Shown here in pieces: positions 16,504-24,506 of a stretch of 64,000 nucleotides of DNA; within the stretch, counting starts at the first letter, position 1; each line of letters begins with the position of its first letter. Both the position numbers and the translations under genes were made by a program. Under the pieces are notes generated by a model. That model was not told the DNA's origin and made no database searches. It saw only the letters and a list, made by a program, of their open reading frames with translations. Origin of the DNA: Acidobacteriota bacterium (GTDB lineage: Bacteria; Acidobacteriota; Terriglobia; Bryobacterales; Bryobacteraceae). The stretch lies in NCBI GenBank assembly GCA_016213775.1, contig JACQZR010000073.1:17460-81459 (forward strand). Reading direction: 5' to 3'.

Positions 16504-17997
16504 TTACCTATAAACGCCGAGCCGAGCCAGTTCAGCGTAGAGACCCATGGTGAGGCCGCCGTTGCGGCGCATCTCGGACCGCGCGATGGCGAGCCACTCG
16601 GGAGTTGCGTCGGTTGTCCGCAACAGGCGCTTCACATGAAGCAACCACTCCGGCGGGCTTTCCTGCTGCATTGGGGACGTCTTCAAAGCTGACACGTAAT
16701 CCTGGAGGACCGATTCCCGCAGCGGGCCGGAAGGAACGATGACGAGCAATCCCCCATACATGAGGCACAACTGGTGGAAGAAGTCGGTCTCAGCCTCTTC
16801 GTGATTGCTTCGCCATTTGTCGAGGTCCCGGAGGAACTCGCGGACCCCGGCCTCCCAGGCTGGCGTGCGGCGAAGCTCTTCAGGGAGGAAATGGGCCATG
16901 CCGTCCTTGCGGCGTTCGCGCCGGTTGTACTCCTCCTGCTGCTCTTTGGTGCCGAATCGAAGTTCTTTGCCGCGCCGCATCATTTCGAGAGCGCGGCCGT
17001 CAGCCCAAAAGTCCGCGAATTTGGCTGCGCCGCCGATGGACTTTGGCTTCAATGCGTCAAAGTCCAATGGCTCAACCCCTTCGATCTTCAGCGCCCGGAG
17101 AAGCGCGTCGTTAAATGTCTTGCCGGTGGCTTCCTTTGCGGATGCGGCCCGCCTGGGAAGCGCGAGTTCGGCACACCGCTCCCCCTGGAGGTGGCGGCTC
17201 AGGTAGGCCCGTACGGCGCGCGCCAATGGCAACGGCGTCGACTGACCAGTTTGCAGGACGCGGGCAAGCGGGATCACGGAGTATGCGAAGTCGTATCGTC
17301 CCTCGAACGAACGCGCGTCTGCATTCATCTGGTCGATGGCTGCGGCATAGCCGGAAGCCATGGCCGCGCGGCGTTGCGGGGGCATGGGGAATACGGCCAG
17401 CAGGGAGGCGAGGGGAGTCAGTTGCTGCGGGATCACGGCGCTGGCAGCGGCTGACGCAATCATCTCGAGGTGGCGTTCTTCCGCGCGGTCCTTGGCGGAG
17501 AAGGCGGTGTCGGCTACCTGATGCAGGGTCTGGTAGTATTCGTCGAGATTCGGCTGGAGCGGGTCACTGCACGTGAGAGCGGGAAACGGGCCGATTTGGA
17601 CGCGCCGGAACAGGGAGAGTGCTTTGCTCTTGTCGAGTGGGAGCGCCAGCCGGACGGCGCGGCAGCGCAAACCGAGGGTGGACAGGCCTTCGTCGAGGAC
17701 GGCCATGGCTCGAATTCCAGGGCTCGAATCGGTGTGGGCGGCGGCGTTCACGGCGGCGGACTCGGCATAGGCGAACCTGCCACCCGCGGCCAGTTCGAAT
17801 GCCTGCTCGATGACTTCCAGACGGTGCTCTTTGGAGGGGAGGAATCGGCTATCCGCCAGGCGGAGGAGAATGTCGGCGGCGAGTTCTGGCGGGGCTGACT
17901 GTGCGGAACCGAGGATGGCTTGTATTTCGGGGGAGGGCATTGGACGTTCCTCCGCGAGGGTGGGCAGGGCAAGAGCGACAAGCAGGAAGAATGTCAC
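16504..17997 (-). CDS. Secreted helical protein of unknown function
   Basis: 497 residues with a clear signal peptide (residues 1-15, ending LAEE). The rest is predicted to be largely helical and rich in Ala, Leu, Arg and Glu, with no motif that I recognise. A segment near residues 370-390 is highly charged (KEQQEEYNRRERRKDG). It resembles the many unknown exported proteins of this phylum. It follows rplL on the same strand after a strong terminator, so it is probably expressed from its own promoter. Confidence 0.7.
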   Translation of the reverse strand: MTFFLLVALALPTLAEERPMPSPEIQAILGSAQSAPPELAADILLRLADSRFLPSKEHRLEVIEQAFELAAGGRFAYAESAAVNAAAHTDSSPGIRAMAVLDEGLSTLGLRCRAVRLALPLDKSKALSLFRRVQIGPFPALTCSDPLQPNLDEYYQTLHQVADTAFSAKDRAEERHLEMIASAAASAVIPQQLTPLASLLAVFPMPPQRRAAMASGYAAAIDQMNADARSFEGRYDFAYSVIPLARVLQTGQSTPLPLARAVRAYLSRHLQGERCAELALPRRAASAKEATGKTFNDALLRALKIEGVEPLDFDALKPKSIGGAAKFADFWADGRALEMMRRGKELRFGTKEQQEEYNRRERRKDGMAHFLPEELRRTPAWEAGVREFLRDLDKWRSNHEEAETDFFHQLCLMYGGLLVIVPSGPLRESVLQDYVSALKTSPMQQESPPEWLLHVKRLLRTTDATPEWLAIARSEMRRNGGLTMGLYAELARLGVYR

Positions 17998-18081
17998 CAG
18001 ACGGCCTCCTCGCGGACAGCGTTCACCCTATGAATTCAGGCTACCACGCGGAGGAATCTGGAGGTGGGGAGAAATAGCATG

Positions 18082-18114
18082 TGCCCGCGGCTGCACTTGC
18101 AGCAGCCGCGGGCA
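18082..18114 (-). terminator. Terminator hairpin after rplL
   Basis: TGCCCGCGGCTGC (18082-18094) pairs perfectly with GCAGCCGCGGGCA (18102-18114), a 13-bp GC-rich stem with a 7-base loop, starting 28 bp after the rplL stop. The run that follows on the minus strand is only moderately T-rich. Confidence 0.75.
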
Positions 18115-18142
18115 GGGAATCGCCCCACAAGACAGGAAGCAG

Positions 18143-18529
18143 TTACTTTACTTCGATCGTGGCGCCGGCATCAGCGAACTTCTTCTTGATGGACTCCGCT
18201 TCGTCCTTGTTGACGCCTTCCTTGACGGTCTTGGGGGCGCCGTCCACGAGGTCCTTGGCTTCTTTCAGGCCGAGGCTGGTGACTTCGCGAACCACCTTGA
18301 TGACGTTGATCTTGTTGGCGCCGACGGCAGTGAGAACCACGGCGAACTCGGTCTTCTCTTCAACCGGAGCGGCAGCAGCAGCGGCGGCGCCACCACCAGC
18401 AGGAGCGACAGCCACAGCAGCGGCAGCCGCGGAGACGCCCAGCTTTTCTTCCAGCATCTTGACAAGCTGAGACGCTTCCAGCAGCGTCAGCCCTTGGATC
18501 TGATCGGCAATTGCGTTGATGTCAGCCAT
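18143..18529 (-). CDS. rplL: Ribosomal protein L7/L12
   Basis: 128 residues, standard architecture: N-terminal dimerization helices (1-33), an Ala/Gly-rich hinge (about 37-55), and a globular C-terminal domain with the EKTEFAVVL and [10 protein letters not shown] motifs. It forms the ribosomal stalk that recruits elongation factors. It lies 97 bp after rplJ and ends the operon with a strong hairpin; rpoB, which normally follows, is absent. A decayed copy of its 3' end lies at 14892-15000. Confidence 0.98.
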   Translation of the reverse strand: MADINAIADQIQGLTLLEASQLVKMLEEKLGVSAAAAAVAVAPAGGGAAAAAAAPVEEKTEFAVVLTAVGANKINVIKVVREVTSLGLKEAKDLVDGAPKTVKEGVNKDEAESIKKKFADAGATIEVK

Positions 18530-18626
18530 AAAATCGTGAACTCCCTTATCCTAATGTGAAAATCGAGCAGGATCCAGCCGGACGGGGCTTGGGAGCCGCA
18601 GTCCAAGGGCGAACCCACAAAAATCG

Positions 18627-19154
18627 TTACGCTTGGAACTTGTTCTCCTTGACGCCCTGATCGATGACGACGGCGATATTGCGGCCAACGCCGTTAATGG
18701 CGGTGACCAGGCGCTGCGCCGGAGCATTGATCAGGAAGAGCAGCTTGGCGAGGACTTCCTCTCGCGGAGGCATGCTGGCCAGATCGTTAATGGAACTGAC
18801 CTCAATCGCGCGGCCTTCCACCATCCCGGCCTTGAACTTGAAGTTTGGGTTCGTCCTGGCGTAGGTGGTGAGCGCTTTGGCGAGACCGACCGGATCGCCC
18901 GTTGTGAAGGCGATGGAGGTCATGCCGCGCAGCTTGTCGAGAATTTTTTCGGCCGGGGTACCCTCAGCAGCCTTGCCCGCGATCTTGTTCTTCACCACGG
19001 TGTAGTCGCCGCCGGCTCCACGGATAGTCTTGCGCAGTTCGTAATCCTGCGCGACCGTCAGCTTTTCAAAGCCCGCCACGAACATATTGGGGGCGCTGAG
19101 TACGTCCTTGCGCAGGGCCTCTGCGTCTTTGCGCTTATCTGCTTTCTTCTTCAT
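18627..19154 (-). CDS. rplJ: Ribosomal protein L10
   Basis: 175 residues with the L10 N-terminal RNA-binding domain and C-terminal helix that carries L7/L12 dimers. It opens with a Lys-rich MKKKADKRKDAEAL and contains FVAGFEKLTVAQDYELR and TGDPVGLAKAL. It follows rplA by only 18 bp, so there is no room for the structured L10 leader that regulates rplJL in many bacteria. The 97 bp before rplL is the only sizeable gap in the operon. Confidence 0.97.
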   Translation of the reverse strand: MKKKADKRKDAEALRKDVLSAPNMFVAGFEKLTVAQDYELRKTIRGAGGDYTVVKNKIAGKAAEGTPAEKILDKLRGMTSIAFTTGDPVGLAKALTTYARTNPNFKFKAGMVEGRAIEVSSINDLASMPPREEVLAKLLFLINAPAQRLVTAINGVGRNIAVVIDQGVKENKFQA

Positions 19155-19172
19155 AAGTGCCTCCGCGAGAGA

Positions 19173-19877
19173 TTATGTCGTCTTCAAGTTGTAGCCGGTA
19201 ACATCCAGACCCACACCCGGGCCCATGGTGGAGCAGAGGGTGGCACTCTTGACGTACTTGCCCTTGGCCGCGGCCGGCTTGGCGCGAACGACTGCACCGA
19301 TGAGCGTGGTGGCGTTTTCCAGCAGCTTTGCCGCATCGAAGGAGATCTTGCCGACAGGAGCATGAATGACGCCACCTTTGTCGACGCGGAACTCCACCTT
19401 ACCGGCTTTCACTTCCTGTACCGCCTTGGCGACATCGGTGGTGACGGTTCCCGTCTTGGGGTTCGGCATTAGGCCACGAGGACCCAGAACCTTGCCGAGA
19501 CGGCCGACGGAACGCATCATGTCCGGGGTTGCAATGACCGCATCGTAATCCATCCAGTTCTCGGCCTGGATCTTGGTAACCATTTCCTCGCCGCCGAAGA
19601 AATCCGCGCCTGCGGCTTCCGCTTCGCGGAGCTTATCACCGGAGGTGATGACGAGGACTTTCTTGGACTTGCCCAGACCATTCGGGAGCACGATGGTGCC
19701 GCGAACCATCTGGTCGGCGTGTTTGGGATCGACGCCGAGGCGCAGGTGAACCTCGACGGTCTCATCGAATTTGGCGAATTTGATTTTCTTGACGAGGTTG
19801 ACAGCCTCGGGGAGTTGGTACTCGCGCGCCTCGATTTGCTTCGCGGCGGCAAGATACTTCTTGCCTACTTTTGCCAT
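19173..19877 (-). CDS. rplA: Ribosomal protein L1
   Basis: 234 residues, full length. The family blocks are present: [33 protein letters not shown], and [16 protein letters not shown]1 binds 23S rRNA and, in many bacteria, its own operon mRNA. A good promoter lies 90-118 bp upstream. In most bacteria rplK precedes rplA; here a HicB gene lies upstream instead, so L11 must be encoded elsewhere. Confidence 0.97.
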   Translation of the reverse strand: MAKVGKKYLAAAKQIEAREYQLPEAVNLVKKIKFAKFDETVEVHLRLGVDPKHADQMVRGTIVLPNGLGKSKKVLVITSGDKLREAEAAGADFFGGEEMVTKIQAENWMDYDAVIATPDMMRSVGRLGKVLGPRGLMPNPKTGTVTTDVAKAVQEVKAGKVEFRVDKGGVIHAPVGKISFDAAKLLENATTLIGAVVRAKPAAAKGKYVKSATLCSTMGPGVGLDVTGYNLKTT

Positions 19878-19966
19878 AATGTGACTGGTCCAAACGGCCT
19901 TGCCTGATCCGCAGATCGGCTCAGCCTCCCAAGAGATAGCGCACCTGGGAAGGCACGCAATCTATG

Positions 19967-19995
19967 AATTTAGCATGTCAGAGCGGCGGAGGCAA
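19967..19995 (-). promoter_or_regulatory. Promoter of rplA-rplJ-rplL
   Basis: On the minus strand, TTGCCT (19990-19995) and TAAATT (19967-19972) are separated by exactly 17 bp, and TGC directly before the -10 makes it an extended -10. The predicted leader to the rplA start is about 80 bases, enough for an L1 autoregulatory site, although I cannot confirm one. Confidence 0.65.
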
Positions 19996-20038
19996 GCGGA
20001 GTGCCAAAGTTTTTGGGGGTGCCGCGGAGCAGGCGCCA

Positions 20039-20464
20039 TCAAGCCGCGTCGAGAATCTGAACGGAAAGCTGCTTCCCCAGAGCGCGAAATGCCGCTTCCA
20101 ACTGGTTGAGCCGCGATGCGTGCCGCAAGTCAAGCAGCCGGTCCACCTGAGGAAGATGACAATCCAGCCGTCTTGCCAGTTCGGTCTTGCTGATGCGGCC
20201 GGCGCGTAATGTGGAATAGAGTGCCAGTTTCGCTTCGGTTAGCGCGGGGAGTACGACGAACGGCCCGCGCTTTTGCCCTGTGGGCTTCGGGATAAGCAGA
20301 CGGTCTTCCACGTAGCCCATGAAGGCGGTTTCGAGAGCACCCACCGCGCGGCTAAGGCACTCCTCGCGATCGTCACCGAAAGTATGTGCTTCGGGAACGT
20401 CTGGAAAGCTCACCAGGATTGTGCCGTTGGTATCGGCTTTCAATTTGATGGGATAGCGCAACAT
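20039..20464 (-). CDS. Solitary HicB-family antitoxin-like protein
   Basis: 141 residues from the ATG at 20464, which has an AGGTGAGG Shine-Dalgarno sequence five bases upstream. Residues 1-60 are the HicB partial RNase-H fold (ADTNGTILVSFPDVPEAHTFGDD), and residues 90-141 look like a helix-turn-helix (ISKTELARRLDCHLPQVDRLL). HicB proteins neutralise the HicA mRNA interferase and repress their own operon. No HicA frame is found on either side, so this is an orphan regulator or the toxin gene was lost. A 10-bp inverted repeat upstream is its likely operator. Confidence 0.88.
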   Translation of the reverse strand: MLRYPIKLKADTNGTILVSFPDVPEAHTFGDDREECLSRAVGALETAFMGYVEDRLLIPKPTGQKRGPFVVLPALTEAKLALYSTLRAGRISKTELARRLDCHLPQVDRLLDLRHASRLNQLEAAFRALGKQLSVQILDAA

Positions 20465-20523
20465 GTTCCACCTCACCTGAGACCAAGGTCCTTCTTGATC
20501 CTGCGCGCGTTTTCTCAAAGTAC

Positions 20524-20555
20524 AACACATCTGGTTTGCTCACGACAGATGTGTT
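20524..20555. promoter_or_regulatory. Inverted repeat upstream of hicB, candidate operator
   Basis: AACACATCTG (20524-20533) and CAGATGTGTT (20546-20555) form a perfect 10-bp dyad with a 12-base centre, 60 bp upstream of the HicB start. The helix-turn-helix of HicB makes autoregulation plausible. A hairpin in a short RNA is the alternative. Confidence 0.55.
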
Positions 20556-20702
20556 TCATCGCAGCGGTTCAGCGCGCGGATTACGTGGGATCTGGGCGGT
20601 GAAGCAAAGCGTGTCTGCGCCGCGTGGCGAACGTCCTTGCACCGGGATCGGCTGTGCATGTGCCACACGGCAGGCGCCGCACACATGGTGTAGGTTGGTG
20701 GC

Positions 20703-21314
20703 ATGCGGATCAGCTATGAGGGGCGTACAGCGGAGTTGGTGCATGTGGCGGGCTCGGACTACGCGGAGTATCGGGGCGGCGGGTTTTTCATTGGGACAAC
20801 GCCGGTGACGCAGTGGCTTTGGACTTATGTGATGGGGTCGAACCCGTCCTGCCGGCAGGGATCGAACCTGCCAGTGGAGAATGTTTCCTGGGACGAGATA
20901 ACCAGTCCCGGTGGATTTCTCGAACGGCTCAACAAGATCGAATCGCGGGACGGTGTGTATCGGCTTCCGACAGAAAGCGAATGGGAGTATGCAGCGCGCG
21001 GCGGGCCGCATTGGAAGGACGGGTTCCGCTGGAGCGGCAGCAACAATGTCGATGCGGTGGCATGGTATGACCGCAAGCACGGCGACCATACGCAACCAGT
21101 GGCGTTGAAGGCGCCGAATCAGCTTGGCATTTACGATATGTCGGGCAATGTTTGGGAGTGGTGCCAGGATCTGAGGTCCGCGGACGGTGATGAGCGGGCG
21201 TTGCGAGGCGGGTGCTTTCATAACTGGGCGGTGCACTGCACAGTATCGAAGCGGTATGAGATCGGGCAACAGTACAAAGACGGGTGCATCGGATTCCGGC
21301 TGGTTTTCGGATAA
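20703..21314 (+). CDS. Short formylglycine-generating-enzyme/SUMF1-like protein
   Basis: 203 residues. The fold markers are clear: FIGTTPVTQWLW, VENVSWDE, YRLPTESEWEYAARGG, LGIYDMSGNVWEWCQD, LRGGCF and the closing GCIGFRLVF. The catalytic class converts a sulfatase Cys to formylglycine, but many family members have other roles, and this one is shorter than true sulfatase-modifying enzymes and has no signal peptide. Cys residues in SCRQG, WCQD and GGCFH are candidates for activity but do not obviously match the active pair. The following gene starts 4 bp after the stop, so the two are co-transcribed. Confidence 0.85.
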   Translation: MRISYEGRTAELVHVAGSDYAEYRGGGFFIGTTPVTQWLWTYVMGSNPSCRQGSNLPVENVSWDEITSPGGFLERLNKIESRDGVYRLPTESEWEYAARGGPHWKDGFRWSGSNNVDAVAWYDRKHGDHTQPVALKAPNQLGIYDMSGNVWEWCQDLRSADGDERALRGGCFHNWAVHCTVSKRYEIGQQYKDGCIGFRLVFG

Positions 21315-21317
21315 ACT

Positions 21318-22493
21318 TTGTTCGTGACACGACGAGGCTGGATGACCACGAGCGCGGCCACGGGCGCGCTACCACTGGCGGGATTGGCGGCTGCCGGCGG
21401 GCGGTTGAAGGATGTCGAACTATACCGGCTCCCGGTGAACCATCGCGGCGACTGGCTGCTGGTGCGGGTCCACACAGATCAGGGATTGGTGGGCGTGGGC
21501 GATGCCTCGCATGGGCGTGATTCCGACACCGCGGTGGCGCTGCGGGAACTCTTCGGTCAGATGCGCGGCAAGAGTTTCTCAGAGGTGGAAGCGTTGCGCG
21601 GGTTGGTGAAGGTGTCGGACAGGACGCATAGCCGCGCGGCCGCGATGAGCGCGATCGAACAAGCCATGTGGGACATTGCGGGGCAGGCGTATGGAGTGCC
21701 GGTGTATGCGCTGTTCGGCGGGGCGCTGCGGACTTCGATTCGCAACTACGCCAACATCAACCGCTGCACCACGGACCGGACGCCGGCGGGGTTTGCGAAG
21801 TGGGCCGAGCACGCCGTGCGGAACGGGTTCGATGCGGTGAAGCTTGCGCCGTACGACGGGATGCCGAGGGATCCGGCGGCGAAGGAGGAACACACGCGCA
21901 AGGGGACGGAATGCGTCAAGGCCGTGCGCGCGGCGATGGGCGACCAGCGCGAGGTGTTGATAGACGCCCATTCCCATTTCAGCGTCGATCGCGGGATACA
22001 ACTGGCAGGCGAGTTGGAGCCGCTGCGGCTGTTTTGGTTGGAGGAGGTGTGTCGCGGGATTCCTGAGCTGGCGCGTGTGGATCGCGCGGCCAAGATGCCG
22101 ACGGCCGGCGGGGAGAGCATCTACGGGACCAAGGGGTTCTATCCGTACATTGCCGGCGGCGCGGTGGACATTCTGATGCCGGATATCAAGTACGGCGGCG
22201 GGTTGCTGGAGTTGAAGAAGATCGCGGCGATGGGCGACGGCGCGGGATTGCAGGTGTCGCCGCACGGGCCGGCGAGCCCCGTAGGCAATATCGCGGCGGC
22301 GCATGTGTGCGCGACCCTCTCGAATTTTCTGATTCTGGAGTTTGGGTATGGCGAGGTGGAGTGGCGGGCGGAGGTGACGGAACCCGCCGAGCAGTTGCGC
22401 AACGGACTTATTGAGTTGACTGATCGGCCGGGTTTTGGATTGCGGTTGAATGAGCGGTTTTTGAAGCAGCGGGCCGAGCGGGTGAAGTTGTAA
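21318..22493 (+). CDS. Enolase-superfamily enzyme (mandelate racemase/muconate lactonizing group) with Tat-like signal
   Basis: 391 residues from TTG at 21318, or 389 from GTG at 21324. RRGWMTTSAATGALPLAGL resembles a twin-arginine signal, so the enzyme may be exported. The (beta/alpha)8 barrel shows the metal ligands Asp216 (LIDAHSH), Glu242 (WLEEV) and Glu266 (GGES), with Lys175 (AVKLAPYD) and His316 (SPHGP) as possible acid/base residues. That set resembles sugar-acid dehydratases more than racemases. It follows the SUMF1-like gene by 4 bp, and its 3' end overlaps the convergent amidohydrolase gene by 86 bp. Confidence 0.85.
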   Translation: MFVTRRGWMTTSAATGALPLAGLAAAGGRLKDVELYRLPVNHRGDWLLVRVHTDQGLVGVGDASHGRDSDTAVALRELFGQMRGKSFSEVEALRGLVKVSDRTHSRAAAMSAIEQAMWDIAGQAYGVPVYALFGGALRTSIRNYANINRCTTDRTPAGFAKWAEHAVRNGFDAVKLAPYDGMPRDPAAKEEHTRKGTECVKAVRAAMGDQREVLIDAHSHFSVDRGIQLAGELEPLRLFWLEEVCRGIPELARVDRAAKMPTAGGESIYGTKGFYPYIAGGAVDILMPDIKYGGGLLELKKIAAMGDGAGLQVSPHGPASPVGNIAAAHVCATLSNFLILEFGYGEVEWRAEVTEPAEQLRNGLIELTDRPGFGLRLNERFLKQRAERVKL

Positions 22494-23715
22494 GGCGCCC
22501 GCGAAGGATCACCGCGGCAATGCGGCGCGTGTTGGAGATGTTCTCGATCGGGTTGGCATCCAGCAGGACGAGGTCGGCGGCTTTGCCTTTGGATATGGAA
22601 CCGTAGTCTTTCGTGAGTCCGAGGAATTCGGCGGGATTCCAGGTGGCCGTTTGCAGCGCCTCCATGGGCGAGAGGCCGGCTTCGACGAGCAGCTCCAATT
22701 CGTGATGGAGACTTTCGCCAGGCTCGATGTTGATGGAGCCGCCATCGGTACCAGCGAGCAACTTCACGCCCATCTCGTGCATCTGGTGGACAGCGTTTAG
22801 GCCGTAGGGCTGCAATTGATTGAGCACTACCAACGTGGGGCACTGCCAGACGCCGCGCTCCACAAAGAGTTGATAGAGCGAACGGCACGCGCCGGCGTCG
22901 TAGGTGGCGGCCGCCGATTGCACGACAGCCTGCATTTGCCGCGCGGCTTCGCGGCGGCTGATTTGCCACAAATTCGCCGCCCGCTTGAGATCGCCATCCA
23001 GAGCCGGGTTGGAGGTGCATGCTTCAAAGATCCCGCTCAGATGTTCGATGGAACGCTGGCCGCTGCGCGCGGCCTCCTCCGCGGAGACCGAGATGGGCAC
23101 GTGTCCGGCGAGCGGGATGCGGAAACGCGCGGCATCCCTGGCGAGCGCAAAGTACGCCTCGCGCGGGAGAAAATCGTAGACTTTGACGAACGCGGCGCCG
23201 GCCTTTTTGAGCGTGGCGATGGCCTGGCGTGCTTCTCGCGCATCGGCGGCGCGGAGCGAGGTGGCCCACATCGGCATGGGGCCATCGACGATCTGCCCCC
23301 ATGCGGCGATGCGCGGACCAATGAGGGATTGCTGATCGAGGCGGCGCCTGGTGCGGGCGGCCGTTGCGAGCGCATCCGGCGCTTCGAGATGCATGTTGCG
23401 AATGCCGGTGATGCCGCTGGCGAGCAGCTTTGGGAATTGCTCTTCCGGTTTCGCGAGCACGTGGACATGCATGTCCCAAAGGCCGGGGATGAGGAACTTG
23501 CCCGTGCCATCGATGGTCTCGGCGCCGCGCGGCAGCGCGATGTTCGCGCCCATCTCGGCGATGCGTCCGGCGCGGATCAGCACCGTTTGACCGTGCCGCG
23601 GCGGGGCTCCTGTTCCATCGATGAGTGTGACGTTGGTGATGGCAAGAGCGAGTGCGGCAAGTGGGATCAATGCGAGGCCTCGCGATAGAGGAAGTCGCGA
23701 ACCTTGAGGTACCAT
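22408..23715 (-). CDS. Amidohydrolase, imidazolonepropionase-like
   Basis: 435 residues from ATG 23715. A signal peptide precedes the conserved ITNVTLIDGTG opening. Metal-binding HVHV follows LIPGLWDM, further ligands appear in PLAGHVPISV and IEHLSG, and the last acidic ligand is in LAGTDGG. The family hydrolyses cyclic amides or similar bonds; the substrate is unknown. The start overlaps the upstream gene by 49 bp; a TTG at 23670 forming a TTGA overlap with the upstream stop is an alternative. The last 27 codons are read through the 3' end of the convergent enolase-family gene and look like a tail without homology. Confidence 0.85.
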   Translation of the reverse strand: MVPQGSRLPLSRGLALIPLAALALAITNVTLIDGTGAPPRHGQTVLIRAGRIAEMGANIALPRGAETIDGTGKFLIPGLWDMHVHVLAKPEEQFPKLLASGITGIRNMHLEAPDALATAARTRRRLDQQSLIGPRIAAWGQIVDGPMPMWATSLRAADAREARQAIATLKKAGAAFVKVYDFLPREAYFALARDAARFRIPLAGHVPISVSAEEAARSGQRSIEHLSGIFEACTSNPALDGDLKRAANLWQISRREAARQMQAVVQSAAATYDAGACRSLYQLFVERGVWQCPTLVVLNQLQPYGLNAVHQMHEMGVKLLAGTDGGSINIEPGESLHHELELLVEAGLSPMEALQTATWNPAEFLGLTKDYGSISKGKAADLVLLDANPIENISNTRRIAAVILRGRLTTSPARPAASKTAHSTAIQNPADQSTQ

Positions 23716-24500
23716 TCGGGTCCCATCGGCGAGGGGATGGGGGACTGGCTTGCGCAGAAGGCGGCGCCGGTCTCGGCCCCGGCTGTTTGCGCCAGGCGTT
23801 CGGTGAGTTTCTCGCGAGTCCACTTCAGTTGAAGGGAGCGTGCGAGGGCGACGTCCTGCTGCGCATTGCGATAGATGAAGCTGCGCGCGTTGACGCCGGC
23901 GGGGGTGGTTCTGGGCTTCTCTTCGCAGAGGTATTCGCGAAGCGCGAGGCGGGCGGCGGTGTCGGAGGAGGCCGCGGGCGGCGGGGCTTGCACGCCGTTG
24001 GTACGCACTCGCGGCACAATGCCCGCCAGGACGCGAACCTCCATCGGGTAGATGATCCAGCCGTTGCCATCGTGAACCTGGGCTTCAATGCGAACGCGCT
24101 GCACCTTGGCGTCGGCGGGCGTGAAGAGATCGAGCCAGAAGACGTGGACCGCGGCGCCGTCCCATTCGAACGGGGATTTCGTTACGAGGTCGAGTTTGTC
24201 AGGCACCGAGACGCCGGGGGCCGGTGGGAGTTCACGGTAGAGCTTCATCTGTATGGAGTTCTCGGGATTCTGCGCGAGCATCATGGCGTAGTGGCCGTTC
24301 CTGGGCGGGCGCACGACAATCCGCAGCGAGTGATATCCGCCGCGGATCAGGCCCGGCGAAAGGACTTCGCGCGGCTTGCCTTCCGCGTCAGCGGCAACGA
24401 CGTTGCCCTTGACATCCAGTCGACGGAACTCCGTGTAGATCTGGAGCGGCTCGGCGGCGTAACAGGGAAGTAGAAACGTGAGAATCCAGAGGAGGCCCAT
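23667..24500 (-). CDS. Secreted protein of unknown function
   Basis: 277 residues with a signal peptide (1-16, ending CYAAEP). The middle looks beta-rich (SLRIVVRPPRNGHYAMML, VHVFWLDLF, RVRIEAQVHD), followed by a Pro/Ala linker and a helical C-terminus. I recognise no family. It starts 6 bp from the MFS gene upstream and overlaps the amidohydrolase start downstream, so the three are one transcription unit. Confidence 0.75.
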   Translation of the reverse strand: MGLLWILTFLLPCYAAEPLQIYTEFRRLDVKGNVVAADAEGKPREVLSPGLIRGGYHSLRIVVRPPRNGHYAMMLAQNPENSIQMKLYRELPPAPGVSVPDKLDLVTKSPFEWDGAAVHVFWLDLFTPADAKVQRVRIEAQVHDGNGWIIYPMEVRVLAGIVPRVRTNGVQAPPPAASSDTAARLALREYLCEEKPRTTPAGVNARSFIYRNAQQDVALARSLQLKWTREKLTERLAQTAGAETGAAFCASQSPIPSPMGPEWYLKVRDFLYREASH

Positions 24501-24506
24501 TCCTCT

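Noticed and set aside
20465..20702. HicA toxin gene upstream of hicB
   Set aside because: No frame with the double-stranded-RNA-binding pattern or catalytic His of HicA is visible on the minus strand.
20848..20880. tRNA-like sequence (GGATCGAACCTGCCAG) inside the SUMF1-like gene
   Set aside because: No acceptor, D or anticodon arms around it; it encodes conserved protein sequence.
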